In this document: piece by piece, positions 25,533-34,700 of the stretch | Position numbering within the stretch: position 1 is the first letter of the stretch | Layout of the letters: each line of letters begins with the position of its first letter | Origin: Actinomycetota bacterium | GTDB taxonomy: Bacteria; Actinomycetota; Thermoleophilia; Solirubrobacterales; Solirubrobacteraceae | NCBI GenBank assembly: GCA_018268595.1 | Contig: JAFDWH010000002.1 | Span: forward strand, 1 to 64,000 | DNA length: 64,000 nt | Direction of reading: 5' to 3' | Notes under the pieces: generated by a model | The model's database searches: none | Seen by the model: only the letters and a program-made list of their open reading frames with translations | What the model was told of the DNA's origin: nothing | Position numbers and translations under genes: made by a program

Positions 25533-25573
25533 AGTGTCATTTTGACCCCCTGATAGGGGTGCAGAGTGACACT
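25533..25573. repeat. Nested palindrome between convergent genes
   Basis: AGTGTCA (25533-25539) pairs with TGACACT (25567-25573), and CCCCT/AGGGG lies inside (about 25546-25559). A further copy of ACACTC just upstream (from 25517) can pair with GAGTGT at 25532-25537, so two alternative folds exist. Its position between the YbjQ-like gene and DUF3891 gene fits a bidirectional terminator or a REP-like element. Confidence 0.55.
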
Positions 25574-25607
25574 GCGCCTGAGCGGAGCGCGGCAGCGAAG
25601 CGGCCCG

Positions 25608-26393
25608 CTACCGCTGCGCGTAGATCCGCACCGTCTCGAACGGCGTCGCCGCGAGGTCGGCGCGGAAGGCGTCGTGGTCGGGCCAGGCGCGCTTGCGCAC
25701 GAGCCGGCGGCGGAGCGTGAGCGCCGTCGTGTCCTCGACGAACGGATAGGGGTCGAAGCGCACGCGCCACGGGCCGAGCGGCGAGATCGCGATCCGCAGC
25801 GGGTCGCCGCCGTCGCCGGTCGGGACGCCCTCGCACGCGCCGGGCGCGCCGACCTCGACGTCGGCGAGGCCGAAGTAGAGCGAGACGACGTCGAACACCT
25901 GCAGCAGCGCGTAGCTCGTCCAGCGCCACGTCTCGTCGGCGTCGAGCATGCGGCGCAGCGCGACCTGCCGGTCCTCCTCCTGCTGCACGAACGCGTCGAC
26001 GATGTCGCGCTCGTCGTCGGGGATCGTGCGCGGGGGCGAGGGCATCGCGCCGTAGCGCTGCCGGTAGAGGCCGCTCATGTGCATCGAGACGAGCAGGCCG
26101 GCGGCCGGGTCCTCCTCCGCGACCACCTCCACGCCGGCGCGGTAGAAGGCGAGGTGGACGGGCGCAGGGACGGTCAGGAACGACTGCGGCGCGCCGTCGG
26201 CGTCGAGCCGCGGCTGTTGCTCCCACGTCGCCCAGCCGTCGTCGTGGCGGCGCGCGGCGTGCACGAGCGGCGCGTACGGCTGCGGCCGCGCGAAGCCGGG
26301 TCCGCCCCACGCCTCCGCGAGCTGGGCCGCCAGCTCAGCGTGGTCGGTCTGCAAGACGATCTGCCAGGCGTCGCCGGCGTCGCGCACGAGCAT
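25608..26393 (-). CDS. DUF3891 family protein
   Basis: A 261-residue soluble protein. The pattern is that of DUF3891: start QIVLQTDHAELAAQLAEAWG, then VHAARRHDDGWATWEQQP with a His-His-Asp cluster, VSMHMSGLYRQRYG, and LLQVFDVVSLYFG. The HD-like arrangement (TDH...RRHDDGW...SMH) suggests a metal-dependent phosphohydrolase fold, but no activity is established. It is a single gene, facing the YbjQ-like gene across a palindrome. Confidence 0.82.
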   Translation of the reverse strand: MLVRDAGDAWQIVLQTDHAELAAQLAEAWGGPGFARPQPYAPLVHAARRHDDGWATWEQQPRLDADGAPQSFLTVPAPVHLAFYRAGVEVVAEEDPAAGLLVSMHMSGLYRQRYGAMPSPPRTIPDDERDIVDAFVQQEEDRQVALRRMLDADETWRWTSYALLQVFDVVSLYFGLADVEVGAPGACEGVPTGDGGDPLRIAISPLGPWRVRFDPYPFVEDTTALTLRRRLVRKRAWPDHDAFRADLAATPFETVRIYAQR

Positions 26394-26463
26394 GCGGCGA
26401 GCCTACCCGCTGGGACGCGACGGCCCCGAGTCGCAGCGGCCGCGCGGTTCCTTGGCGATCCGC

Positions 26464-26585
26464 GTCAGACATGCCGCACACGAGGCGGCAGCATCGGATC
26501 CCCCCGAGCAAGACGAAACCCCGGCGGTTTGGCCTGCCCTGCCGAAGCGGGGCTACACAGGGACCGTTCCGGGGCTTTGTCTGAC
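26464..26585. promoter_or_regulatory. Structured leader upstream of the Abi-like gene
   Basis: Nested inverted repeats occupy the gene-free stretch before 26597. GTCAGAC (26464-26470) pairs with GTCTGAC (26579-26585). GACGAAACCCCGG (26512-26524) pairs with CCGGGGCTTTGTC (26569-26581) at 11 of 13 bases. TGCCGC (26472-26477) pairs with GCGGCA (26485-26490). The two longest cannot form in full at once because they share 26579-26581. It could be a structured RNA leader, a terminator or an inserted element. Confidence 0.5.
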
Positions 26586-26596
26586 CGTATCACGCG

Positions 26597-27274
26597 ATGC
26601 AGGCAGATACCAGGCCCACGATCGGCGACGACCGGCTCCTGTCGCTCATCAGCCGCGAGCGCATCGGCGGCTACGTGGCCCAGCGCGGCAGCGTGCACGC
26701 CGCGATCGAGCTGTACCGCTGGAACGCCGCGGTAAGCGCCGCCTTCTGGCCGGCGCTCGGCCACGTCGAGGTGGCGCTGCGCATCGCATTGAGCGACGTC
26801 CTTGCCGCACGGCATGAGCGCGCGGGACGCGCCGGCTCGTGGCTGGACGATCCCGACTCGGAGCTGGACGCGCGCATGCGGCGTCACGTCGCGGCGGCAC
26901 GCCGACGGCTCCTCCAGCGCGGCAAGCGCCCGAGCGAGGGCCAGACGATCAGCGAGCTGGGGTTCGGGTTCTGGCGCTTCCTGATCACGCGGCGGAACAC
27001 GACGCTGTGGCCGGACCTCGCGAGCGCCTTCCCGGGCGCGCCGGACCGGCGGCGGAAGACGGTCGAGGACCCGGTCGCCCGGCTGCACGAGCTGCGCAAC
27101 CGCATCGCGCACCACCAGCGCGTCTGGAACCGCGACCTCGCGGCACGCTACGCCGACGTGCTGCTCGTCGCCGGCTATCTCGACGCGGACCTGCCGGCAT
27201 GGATCGCGCACGACTGCCGCGTTCCGGCGCTGCTGCGGGAGCGGCCGTCCGCTTCCGTCACGCCCCGCCGCTAA
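26597..27274 (+). CDS. Abi-like (Abi_2/HEPN-type) protein
   Basis: A 225-residue protein with the Abi_2 pattern: a helical N-terminal part with LYRWNAAVSAAFWPALGHVEVALRIAL, a centre with GFWRFLITRRNTTLWPDL, and a HEPN-type RX4H motif in ELRNRIAHHQRVW. Family members are linked with abortive phage infection and are likely RNases. The start ATG 26597 follows the structured region at 26464-26585. The gene stands alone, converging on the glycan cluster with a four-base overlap at its 3' end. Confidence 0.8.
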   Translation: MQADTRPTIGDDRLLSLISRERIGGYVAQRGSVHAAIELYRWNAAVSAAFWPALGHVEVALRIALSDVLAARHERAGRAGSWLDDPDSELDARMRRHVAAARRRLLQRGKRPSEGQTISELGFGFWRFLITRRNTTLWPDLASAFPGAPDRRRKTVEDPVARLHELRNRIAHHQRVWNRDLAARYADVLLVAGYLDADLPAWIAHDCRVPALLRERPSASVTPRR

Positions 27275-28446
27275 GGCGCCACCCCCGCCGCGTCCAGCAG
27301 CGGGGCGAGCGCGGGCGCGGGGGCGAAGCAGCGCTCCGCCAGGGCGCGCGCAGCGGCGCTGTGGCGCGCGTAGTCGGCGACGATCGCGTGGGCGCCGGCG
27401 CGCGCCTCGTCCGGCGTGTCGAAGGCGATCAGGCCGTCGCCGACCGGGAGGTGCTCGGAGAAGCCGGTGTCCTGCACGAGCGCGGGGCGGCCGCTGGCGA
27501 GGTAGCGGACCGTGCGGTCGCTGAACCAGCCGCTGCGCGTCTCGACGTAGACGCCCTGGGCGGTCGAGAACTCGGCGCCGGAGCCGCGCACGAAGCGGCG
27601 GAAGCTGTCTATGTCGCCGACGAGCGCCGGGTCGAGCAGGCGCCAGCCGCCGGCGCGCAGCCGCGCGGCGTCGTGCGCGTCGGCCGGGTGGATGTCGAGC
27701 GCCGCGGCGAACGGCAGCCCGGTCGTCTCCGGCAACGACGCGTAGCGGCGGAACTCGTGCGCCTTCAGGCCGTACGAGCGTCCCTCCCACACGGGCCGCC
27801 CGTACGCGCCGCGCCAGCTCGCGACCGTCGTGAAGCCGCCGAAGTCGCGGCGCTCGTCGGGCGGCGGCAGCGGCCAGCGGTCGAGCACGACCGGCTGGCG
27901 TATCGGGCGCCACTCGATCCCGCTCGTCGGCAGGTCGCAGCGCTCGGTCCCGACGTTCGCGCCGACGGTGAAGTGCAGCTCGTGGCCCTCCAGCCCCGCC
28001 GCTTCGCCGCCGGAGGCGTGCCAGATCTGCGTGTAGCCGGGGTCGAGGTCGACGAACACGCGGCGGGGCAGCCGCTCCAGCGCCGGCCGCCAGCGCAGGT
28101 GGCCGCTGATGTTGACGAGCAGCGCCGCCTCGCCGAGGCGCTCGAGCAGCTGCTCGCGCGACATCCCCAGCACGCGCCCGTCGTCGGGGCAGACGAGCGC
28201 AGCGTCGCCGTCGAAGCCGAACGCCTCGGTCGTGCCGCGGAAGACGGCGGCGTTCGCGCTCGCGGCGAAGTCGGCCGGGCGCCCGACGGCGTCGACGCAG
28301 TCGGCGGCGGCGAGCTGCTCGACGAACAAGACGCGGAAGCCCAGCTCGCGCAGCGCCTCCGCCCAGCTCAGCCGCACCCACACGCTGCCGCCGTGGCGGT
28401 GCTTGTTGGCGAGCGCGCCGGCGACCGCGATCGTCGTGGGGCTCAT
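27271..28446 (-). CDS. CgeB-like glycosyltransferase, paralog 1
   Basis: A 391-residue GT-B-like protein, first of four related units in this cluster. ATG 28446 gives MSPTTIAVAGALANKHRHGG. Shared landmarks: FVDLDPGYTQIWH near residue 135, WRPIRQPVVLDRWP near 200, FTTVASWRGAYGRPVWEG, and RSGWFSDRTVRYLASGRPAL followed by VQDTGF near the C terminus, as in CgeB/YkvP-type transferases. It would be cytoplasmic and add a sugar from a nucleotide donor. Its ATG overlaps the DUF6270 gene stop. Confidence 0.75.
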   Translation of the reverse strand: MSPTTIAVAGALANKHRHGGSVWVRLSWAEALRELGFRVLFVEQLAAADCVDAVGRPADFAASANAAVFRGTTEAFGFDGDAALVCPDDGRVLGMSREQLLERLGEAALLVNISGHLRWRPALERLPRRVFVDLDPGYTQIWHASGGEAAGLEGHELHFTVGANVGTERCDLPTSGIEWRPIRQPVVLDRWPLPPPDERRDFGGFTTVASWRGAYGRPVWEGRSYGLKAHEFRRYASLPETTGLPFAAALDIHPADAHDAARLRAGGWRLLDPALVGDIDSFRRFVRGSGAEFSTAQGVYVETRSGWFSDRTVRYLASGRPALVQDTGFSEHLPVGDGLIAFDTPDEARAGAHAIVADYARHSAAARALAERCFAPAPALAPLLDAAGVAP

Positions 28447-29189
28447 CCGACCGGCACCCGCCCGGTCAGCCGCAGCAGCGTCTCGCTCGCGTGGGCGTTG
28501 TAGCCGGGCACGTAGTGGTAGGGCTCCAGCTCCCATCTGTGGTGCGCGTCGGCGAGGTGCGTCGCGGGGTCGACCGCGATCGTCGCGCCGACGCCGCCGA
28601 GCGCCTCCTCGAGCGCGTCGTAGGCGTCGCCGAGCATCGCGTTCTGCAGCTCGCTGAGCTGGCGCCGTTCCTCCGGGAACGTGTGCACCGCGCCGTCGCG
28701 CTCGAAGTGGGTGCACCACAGCGCGCGGTGCAAGACGATCCGCTCGCGCGGGACCAGCTCCAGCACGCGCGCCGCGAAGTCGGGCGCGGCCTGCGCGAAC
28801 AGCGCGCGCCCGTCGGGCGACATGCGGCGGATCGGCATCAGGCCGAGGTCTGTCGCGTCGTCGAGGCCGGCCGCCTGGAAGGCGGAGGAACGGGTCACGA
28901 AGGAGCCGCTCGTGCACAGCACGTCGAAGCGCTCGTCGATCAGGTCGATCACGAGCCAGTCGGGGCGCGTCGCCTCGAGCGAGGCGAAGAACGTCTTGCC
29001 GAAGTCGGCCAGCACGCAGCGGCGCTGCCACTCGGACGGGATCGCGACGCGCTCCGGCGCGAGCGGCACCGGCGTCGCGACCGCGCTGATGACCGACGAG
29101 CGCGCGCCGTAGTGGCCGAGCGCCGCGCGCAGGCGCGGGTCCTCGAACAGGTCGCGCGAGACGCAGCTGCCGAAGATCGCGACGCTCAC
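28443..29189 (-). CDS. DUF6270 family protein
   Basis: A 248-residue protein starting at GTG 29189 with VSVAIFGSCVSRDLFEDPRL. The GSCVSRD start is the family mark of DUF6270, often found in capsule and surface-glycan clusters; the GSC/GSxxSRD pattern recalls SGNH-type hydrolases. Further landmarks are DWLVIDLIDERFDVL and PYHYVPGYNAHASE near the C terminus, giving a possible Asp/His pair. It overlaps both neighbours by four bases. An acyl-ester hydrolase or transferase role is an inference. Confidence 0.72.
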   Translation of the reverse strand: MSVAIFGSCVSRDLFEDPRLRAALGHYGARSSVISAVATPVPLAPERVAIPSEWQRRCVLADFGKTFFASLEATRPDWLVIDLIDERFDVLCTSGSFVTRSSAFQAAGLDDATDLGLMPIRRMSPDGRALFAQAAPDFAARVLELVPRERIVLHRALWCTHFERDGAVHTFPEERRQLSELQNAMLGDAYDALEEALGGVGATIAVDPATHLADAHHRWELEPYHYVPGYNAHASETLLRLTGRVPVG

Positions 29190-30361
29190 GCCGCCGCCTC
29201 CACGACCCGCCGCCGCGGCGTCCTCCGCCGCGCGCCGCCCACCTGCTCCAGCAGCCGCGCGAGCACGCGGTCGGAGTCGAAGCGCTCCTCCGCCAGCGCG
29301 CGTGCCGCCTCGGAATGCCACGCGTAGTCGCCCGCGATCGACTCGACGCACGCGGCCGCCTCGTCGAGCGTGTCGAACGCGAGCAGCCCAGCGCCGAGCG
29401 GGTAGAGGTCGCCGAGCCCGGTGTCCTGCGCGACGACCGGCCGGCCGGCGGCGAGGTAGCAGATCGAGCGCTCGCTGAACCAGCCGCTGCGCGCCTGCAC
29501 GTACATCCCCTTCGCGACCATCAGCTCGGCCGTCGACTCGGCGATGAACGCGCGGTAGGCGGCCGGCGTCGTCGCGACGTCGGCCGGGTCGACGAGCGAC
29601 CAGCCGCTGTCGCGCAGCAGCGCGAGGTCGGGCGTCTCGGCCGCGTGGATCGCAAGCGCCAGCTCGAACGCGCGACCGGTCAGCGCCGGCAGGCGCGCGA
29701 AGCGGCGGAACTCGTGCACGCGCAGGCCGTAGCGCTTGCCGGCGTAGTCGACCGGCCCGTACGCGCCGCGCCAGCTGGCGACGCTCGTGAAGGGCCGCCG
29801 CGGCGGGTCGCTCGCACGCGGCCAGTGGTCGAGCACGACCGGCTGCGGCGTCGTGACCCACTCCAGCCCGCACGTCGGGATCTCGCAGTCAGGCCGCCCG
29901 ATCCGCTCGCCGATCGTGACGTGCGCGTCGTGGCCGGAGAGCACGTCGGCGAGCCCCAGCTCGCACCACATCTGCGCGAAGCCGGGGTCGGTGTCGAGGA
30001 AGACGCGCCGCCGCGCGAGGCCGAGCAGCTCCTCGTCGGCGCAGAAGCCCATCACGTTGAGCAGCAGGTCGGCGTCCTGCACGAAGCGCCGCACGCGCCC
30101 GCGGGGCGCGCCGGCGTGGCCGCCGCTCGGCAGCGCGACCGTCCACGCGTCCGCCAGCCCGTGCTCGCGCATGACCGCGTCCACGTAGGCGACGCTCTCG
30201 GCGGCGTCCCCGCCGGCGTGCTCGAGGCTGTCGAGCAGCAGCACCTCCCAGCCGAGCCGCTTGAAGCCGAGCAGGTACTGCAGGAACTGCCACGTGTGGC
30301 CGGCGTTGTGCGCCTTCTGCGCGACGCTGCCGGCGATCGCGATGCGGCCTCTGGGGGTCAT
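29186..30361 (-). CDS. CgeB-like glycosyltransferase, paralog 2
   Basis: A 391-residue protein starting MTPRGRIAIAGSVAQKAHNAGH at ATG 30361. It has the same landmarks as paralog 1: FLDTDPGFAQMWCELG, VTTPQPVVLDHWPRA, FTSVASWRGAYGPVDYAGKR, and RSGWFSERSICYLAAGRPVV followed by AQDTGLG. The product ends in a basic tail (RRRTPRRRVVEAAA). It overlaps the downstream DUF6270 gene and the upstream GT2 gene by four bases each. Donor and acceptor sugars are unknown. Confidence 0.75.
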   Translation of the reverse strand: MTPRGRIAIAGSVAQKAHNAGHTWQFLQYLLGFKRLGWEVLLLDSLEHAGGDAAESVAYVDAVMREHGLADAWTVALPSGGHAGAPRGRVRRFVQDADLLLNVMGFCADEELLGLARRRVFLDTDPGFAQMWCELGLADVLSGHDAHVTIGERIGRPDCEIPTCGLEWVTTPQPVVLDHWPRASDPPRRPFTSVASWRGAYGPVDYAGKRYGLRVHEFRRFARLPALTGRAFELALAIHAAETPDLALLRDSGWSLVDPADVATTPAAYRAFIAESTAELMVAKGMYVQARSGWFSERSICYLAAGRPVVAQDTGLGDLYPLGAGLLAFDTLDEAAACVESIAGDYAWHSEAARALAEERFDSDRVLARLLEQVGGARRRTPRRRVVEAAA

Positions 30362-31722
30362 GCGGCGGCGTCCAGGTCGAAGATCAGGCAGTCCGCGTCG
30401 GCGTGCAGCGGCGCCCGCAGCCGCGCGGCGAGCCCGGCGTAGTGGTCGAGCCACCACAGCGAGGCGCTGGGAACGACGAGGTGGGAGAGCCCTTGCGCCT
30501 GCTGCTCCTCCAGGTGCGCGACCGCCGCCGCGTCGTCGGGCGGGTAGGCGGCGGCGGGGAAGTTGCGCCCGCGCCGGCCGGAGAGGCGCAGCAGCGTCGG
30601 GTCCCACTTCGTGACGGTGCCGAGGATCGCGTCCGGCGGCGTGATCGTGCGGACGGTGCGGGCGATGCGTCTCAAGGTCGCCTCCCAGTCGGGGTCGGGC
30701 GCGGCGCGGTCGGCGAGCGCGTCGCCGTAGCGGGTGCCGACGAGCGCGCCGGCGCAGCGGTCGAGCAGCGCGTTGGAGGCGACGAAGGCGGCGTAGTCGT
30801 CACCGCTGGCGCTCGCGCGGGCGAGCCGCGCGAGGCCCCGCGCGAGGTCCGGCCGCTGCCGCGCGGCGAGCGCGAGCGCCCGCAGTGCCGCCCGTCGCTC
30901 GCCGCGCAGGTGGAGGTCGCCGGCCGCGAGCAGCGCCTTAGCCGCCAGCGCGCTGCGCGCTCTGCGCGACCACTGCATGTCTTGCCTCGCTATGCGAGGC
31001 GAAAGATGCAGTGCTCGGCGGATCACGCGCGCGTCGCAGCGCAGGCGCGCGCCGGTCGCGCGCGTCGCGGCCGAGATCGACGCGGCGTGCTGGCGGTAGC
31101 GCGCGACGGGGGCGGCGCGGTAGGCGACCGCGCCCTGCAGGGCCAGGCGCAGCCAGCAGTCCCAGTCGCTGCTGCTGGGACCGACGGAGACGAAGCCGCC
31201 GGCGGCGAGCAGCGCGGAGCGCCGCGCCACGACCGTCGAGGTGACGAACTCGTTGGCGAGCAGCAGCTCGCCGAACGCTGCGGGGCTCTCCTCGACGGCG
31301 TCGCCGTCGAACGGCCGCCGCCACGGCGGCAGCCTGCGCCCGCTCTCCTCGACGATCTCAGCGGCCGCGTGCACGACCGCGACGCCGGGGCCGCGCTCCA
31401 GCACGTCGACCTGGGCCGCCAGCGCGCCGGGCAGGTACGCGTCGTCGGCGTCGAGCCACGCCACGTACGGCCCCCGCGCCGCCGCCAGCAGCGCGTTGCG
31501 CGCTGCCACGACGCCACGCGGACGGCGATGGCGCAGCACACGCACGCGCGGATCGCGCGCGGCGAGCGACGCCGCGACGGCGGCCGTCCCGTCGCCCGAG
31601 CCGTCGTCGCACACGAGCAGCTCGAGCGCGAGCGGCTGCGCGAGCGCGCTCGCCAGCGCCTCGCCGAGGAAGCGCTCGGCGTTGCGCACGGGGACGCAGA
31701 CGCTGACGAGCGGCGCGCTCAC
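30358..31722 (-). CDS. Family-2 glycosyltransferase with C-terminal WWLDHY domain
   Basis: A 454-residue protein from GTG 31722. The GT2 domain (about 1-240) has LVSVCVPVRNAERFLGEAL, the UDP-binding CDDGSGDGT and the DxD-type WLDADDAYLPGALAAQ. Residues about 330-450 form a second domain: ILGTVTKWDPTLLRLSGRRG, then GLSHLVVPSASLWWLDHYAG and CLIFDLD. The same domain ends the 1519-residue neighbour. Between them the frame passes through a palindrome (30971-31013) that encodes ALHLSPRIARQDMQW. Confidence 0.8.
   Translation of the reverse strand: MSAPLVSVCVPVRNAERFLGEALASALAQPLALELLVCDDGSGDGTAAVAASLAARDPRVRVLRHRRPRGVVAARNALLAAARGPYVAWLDADDAYLPGALAAQVDVLERGPGVAVVHAAAEIVEESGRRLPPWRRPFDGDAVEESPAAFGELLLANEFVTSTVVARRSALLAAGGFVSVGPSSSDWDCWLRLALQGAVAYRAAPVARYRQHAASISAATRATGARLRCDARVIRRALHLSPRIARQDMQWSRRARSALAAKALLAAGDLHLRGERRAALRALALAARQRPDLARGLARLARASASGDDYAAFVASNALLDRCAGALVGTRYGDALADRAAPDPDWEATLRRIARTVRTITPPDAILGTVTKWDPTLLRLSGRRGRNFPAAAYPPDDAAAVAHLEEQQAQGLSHLVVPSASLWWLDHYAGLAARLRAPLHADADCLIFDLDAAA
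30971..31013. repeat. 43-bp REP-like palindrome inside the GT2 gene
   Basis: CACTGCAT (30971-30978) pairs with ATGCAGTG (31006-31013); the inner stem GCCTCGC (30984-30990) pairs with GCGAGGC (30994-31000) around TAT. It is closely similar to the palindrome at 12998-13038. It lies in frame inside a coding region, between the GT2 core and the C-terminal helical part, and adds about 14 codons. Confidence 0.65.
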
Positions 31723-34700
31723 GCGGCCGCCTTCGCCTTCGCGCGCGGACGGCGTCTGCGCGGCGGGGCCGACGTGAGGTCGAACGCGACGCACGTCTGC
31801 GGGTCGGCCGGCAGCGCGGCGCAGCGCTGCTCGAGGTGACTGCGGAAGTCCTCGTAGTGGTCGAGCCACCACGACGACGTCGCCGGGATCACGAGGTGCG
31901 TGGCGCCGCGCGCGCGCAGCTCGTCGAGGTGGCGGATCGCCGCCTCGCCGTCGCGCGGATGGTGCCCCGCGTACACGCCGCCCTCCGCCTGCGGGAAGTG
32001 CCAGCCGACGCGGCCGTCGAGCGCGATCAGCTCGTCGTCGCCGCGCGAGACGACCAGCACCGTCGAGCCCGCCGGCACCGCCGCCGCGACGAACTCGCGC
32101 ACGCCCTGCGCGACGATCCGGCCGCGCAGCTGCTTCTCGAGCGCGTTGCGCTGCACCTCCAGCGCGTTGAGCTGGCGCTCGAGCGTCTCGATCAGAGCCG
32201 GCGCCTCGTGGCGCTCGCCGGCCGGCACGACCGGCGGCAGCGCCAGCGCGGCGTGGTAGAGCGTCTCCAGCTCGTCGAGCTGGCGCGCGAAGCCGAAGCG
32301 CTCGTGCGCCCGCGCGACGGCCGCCGCGCCCATCCGCTCGCGCAGCGCCGGGTCGGCCGCGAGCTGCGTCAGCCGCTCCGTCAGCGCCGCCGCGTCGCGG
32401 CGCCCGACGACGAAGCCGGTCTCGCCGTCGGCGACGTTCTCGCCGAGCCCGTCGGCGTCGGTGCAGACGATCGGCAGGCCCATCGCCTGCGCCTCGATCA
32501 CCGACACGCAGAAGCCCTCCGAGACCGCCGGGTGCAGGCACACGTCGGCCCACGCCATCGCGTTGCGCACGTCGTCGGCGCGGCGCGCGCCCGGCAGCTC
32601 GACGTGGCGCTCGAGCCCGAGGTCGTGGATCGCGAACAGGATCGACTCGCGGTGCGGGCCGTCGCCGAGGATGCGGTGCTCGACCGCGACGCCGGCGTCG
32701 AGCAGCGCGCGCACCGCCTGCAGGCCGAACTCGTGGCCCTTCTTCCAGTGCAGCCGCCCGACGCTCAGCACGCGCAGCGGGCGCTTGGCGGTGCCCACCG
32801 CTCCGTACGTGCGCGCGGGCGCGGCGAAGCGCGACAGGTCGGCCGCGTCGGTGATGACCATGTGCGGCTTGTCGGGCGGGCAGCCGCGCCGCTGCGCGCG
32901 CGCCCACACGTCCTGCGAGACGCAGTTGACCATGTCGGCGTGCGCCCACAGGTCGTCGTAGACGTGCGGGTCCTCGAGGCCGTGGTAGTTGATGTCGTAG
33001 CCGCGGAAGGAGACGACGACCTTGCAGCCGAGGATGTCGCGCATGTGCATGCGCCCGAGCGCGAGCGTGCCGTAGCCGAAGTGCACGAGGTCGGGCTGCA
33101 GCTCGGCCAGTTGGGCCTCGAAGTCGTGCACGACGTGGACGCGCTCGCGCGACTCGAGGTGGCGTCTGAGCTGCGGGAAGTAATGGTGCTGGTCTCTGTT
33201 GGAGCGGTTGCAGAGGACGTGGATGTCCCAGCCGCGCTCCAGCAGCCCGGCGAACTCGTGCGCGAAGAACGTCTCGCTGAACTTCGGGAAGTGGTCGGTC
33301 ACGAGCACGATCCGTCTGCCGTCGCCTCTCGGCGCGACGCCGCGGCGCGCAGCTGCGGCGCCGACGCCGGCCGGCGCGCCGCCGCCCGCGGCCGCCGGCC
33401 GGATCGCCTCCGCGGGCGCGCGCCTGCGCCCCAGCAGCTCGTCGCCGAGCGCGCGTGCCGCCGCGCGCAGCGGGTCCGTCTCGGCGCCCGCTTCGCCGGC
33501 GGGCGCGGCCGCGGCGGCGCCCGCCGCGAGCCCGCGCAGCGGGCGCATGCAGCGTTCGTCCCATTCCTCTCTGACGAACTCGAGGCAGCGGCGCACAAGC
33601 GCCTCGGGCGCGTCGACCAGCTCGTCGAACGTGACGCGCAGGACGCGGTCGCCGAGCGTGCGCTCGGCCTCCAGCCCGGCGCGCGCGCCGGCCATCCAGC
33701 GGTCGGCCGCCTCGCCCTCGCTCAAGCGCAGGCGCAGGTGCGCGGGGATCTGCGTGCCGCCGGTCGCGCCGGCCGAGCTGAGCGCCGGGTCCGACAGCGA
33801 GCGCACGACCGCGTCGCTCTCGCGCACGACGTGGATGAAGCGCGCGTCGGGGAACAGCCGCGCGAGCATCGGCACGTTCGCGGTCAGCTCGGGCGCGCCG
33901 TCGACCCAGCGCTCGAGCTTGTCGCCGATCAGCGACGCGGCGGCGCGGCCGAACACGCGCGAGAAGCGCTCGGGGCCGAAGCCCTCCGGCTGCGTGCGCG
34001 CGTGGATCGCCGGCAGCTGCTTCGCCAGCTCCGCCATCCAGGCGGTGTCGATCGCGGCCGGGATCGCCGGATGCTGGCCGAGCGCCCACGCGAGCGCGCT
34101 GGCGCCGGAGCGCGGCGCGCCGATCACGAAGATCGGGCGCGGCGCGCCGCCTCTGCGCGCGGGCCGCGGCGGAGCGGCCGGGCGCGGCGCGGCCGCCGCG
34201 AAGCCGTCGGCGGGGCGACCGCTCAGCGCCGGGCCGGCGAGCTGGCGCAGGCCGACCGGCGGCGCGACCTCGACCGGGGCGAGGTCCGGTCTCTGCCCTG
34301 CGGCGACCGCCGCCGCGTTGCGTCTCGCGCAGTCCCACAGCAGCTCCATCACGCGCTGGCGCTCGGGCGATCTGAGGCCGGTCGCGCGCGCCGTCGTCAG
34401 CGAGTTCTCGCGGATGCGGCGGTAGTAGGCGTGGTCCGCGACGTTGACGACGCGCGCGATGTGCTGCGCGCGGCGCAGCAGCTCCGCGTCCCCGCTGAAG
34501 CGCAGACCGGTCGCGAAGCCGCCCAGCGCGCGCAGCAGGTCGCGCGTGACGATGCTCGTCGGGTGCAGCAGCGGGAACGCGGTCGGCTTGGCCGCGAACG
34601 CCTTGTGCACGTCGAGCGGCCACGGGATCGGCGTGACCTCCGGCTCCTCGCAGAAGACGCGGATCTCCTGCGTGCCGATCAGCTCGGCGCCGGTCTTCTC

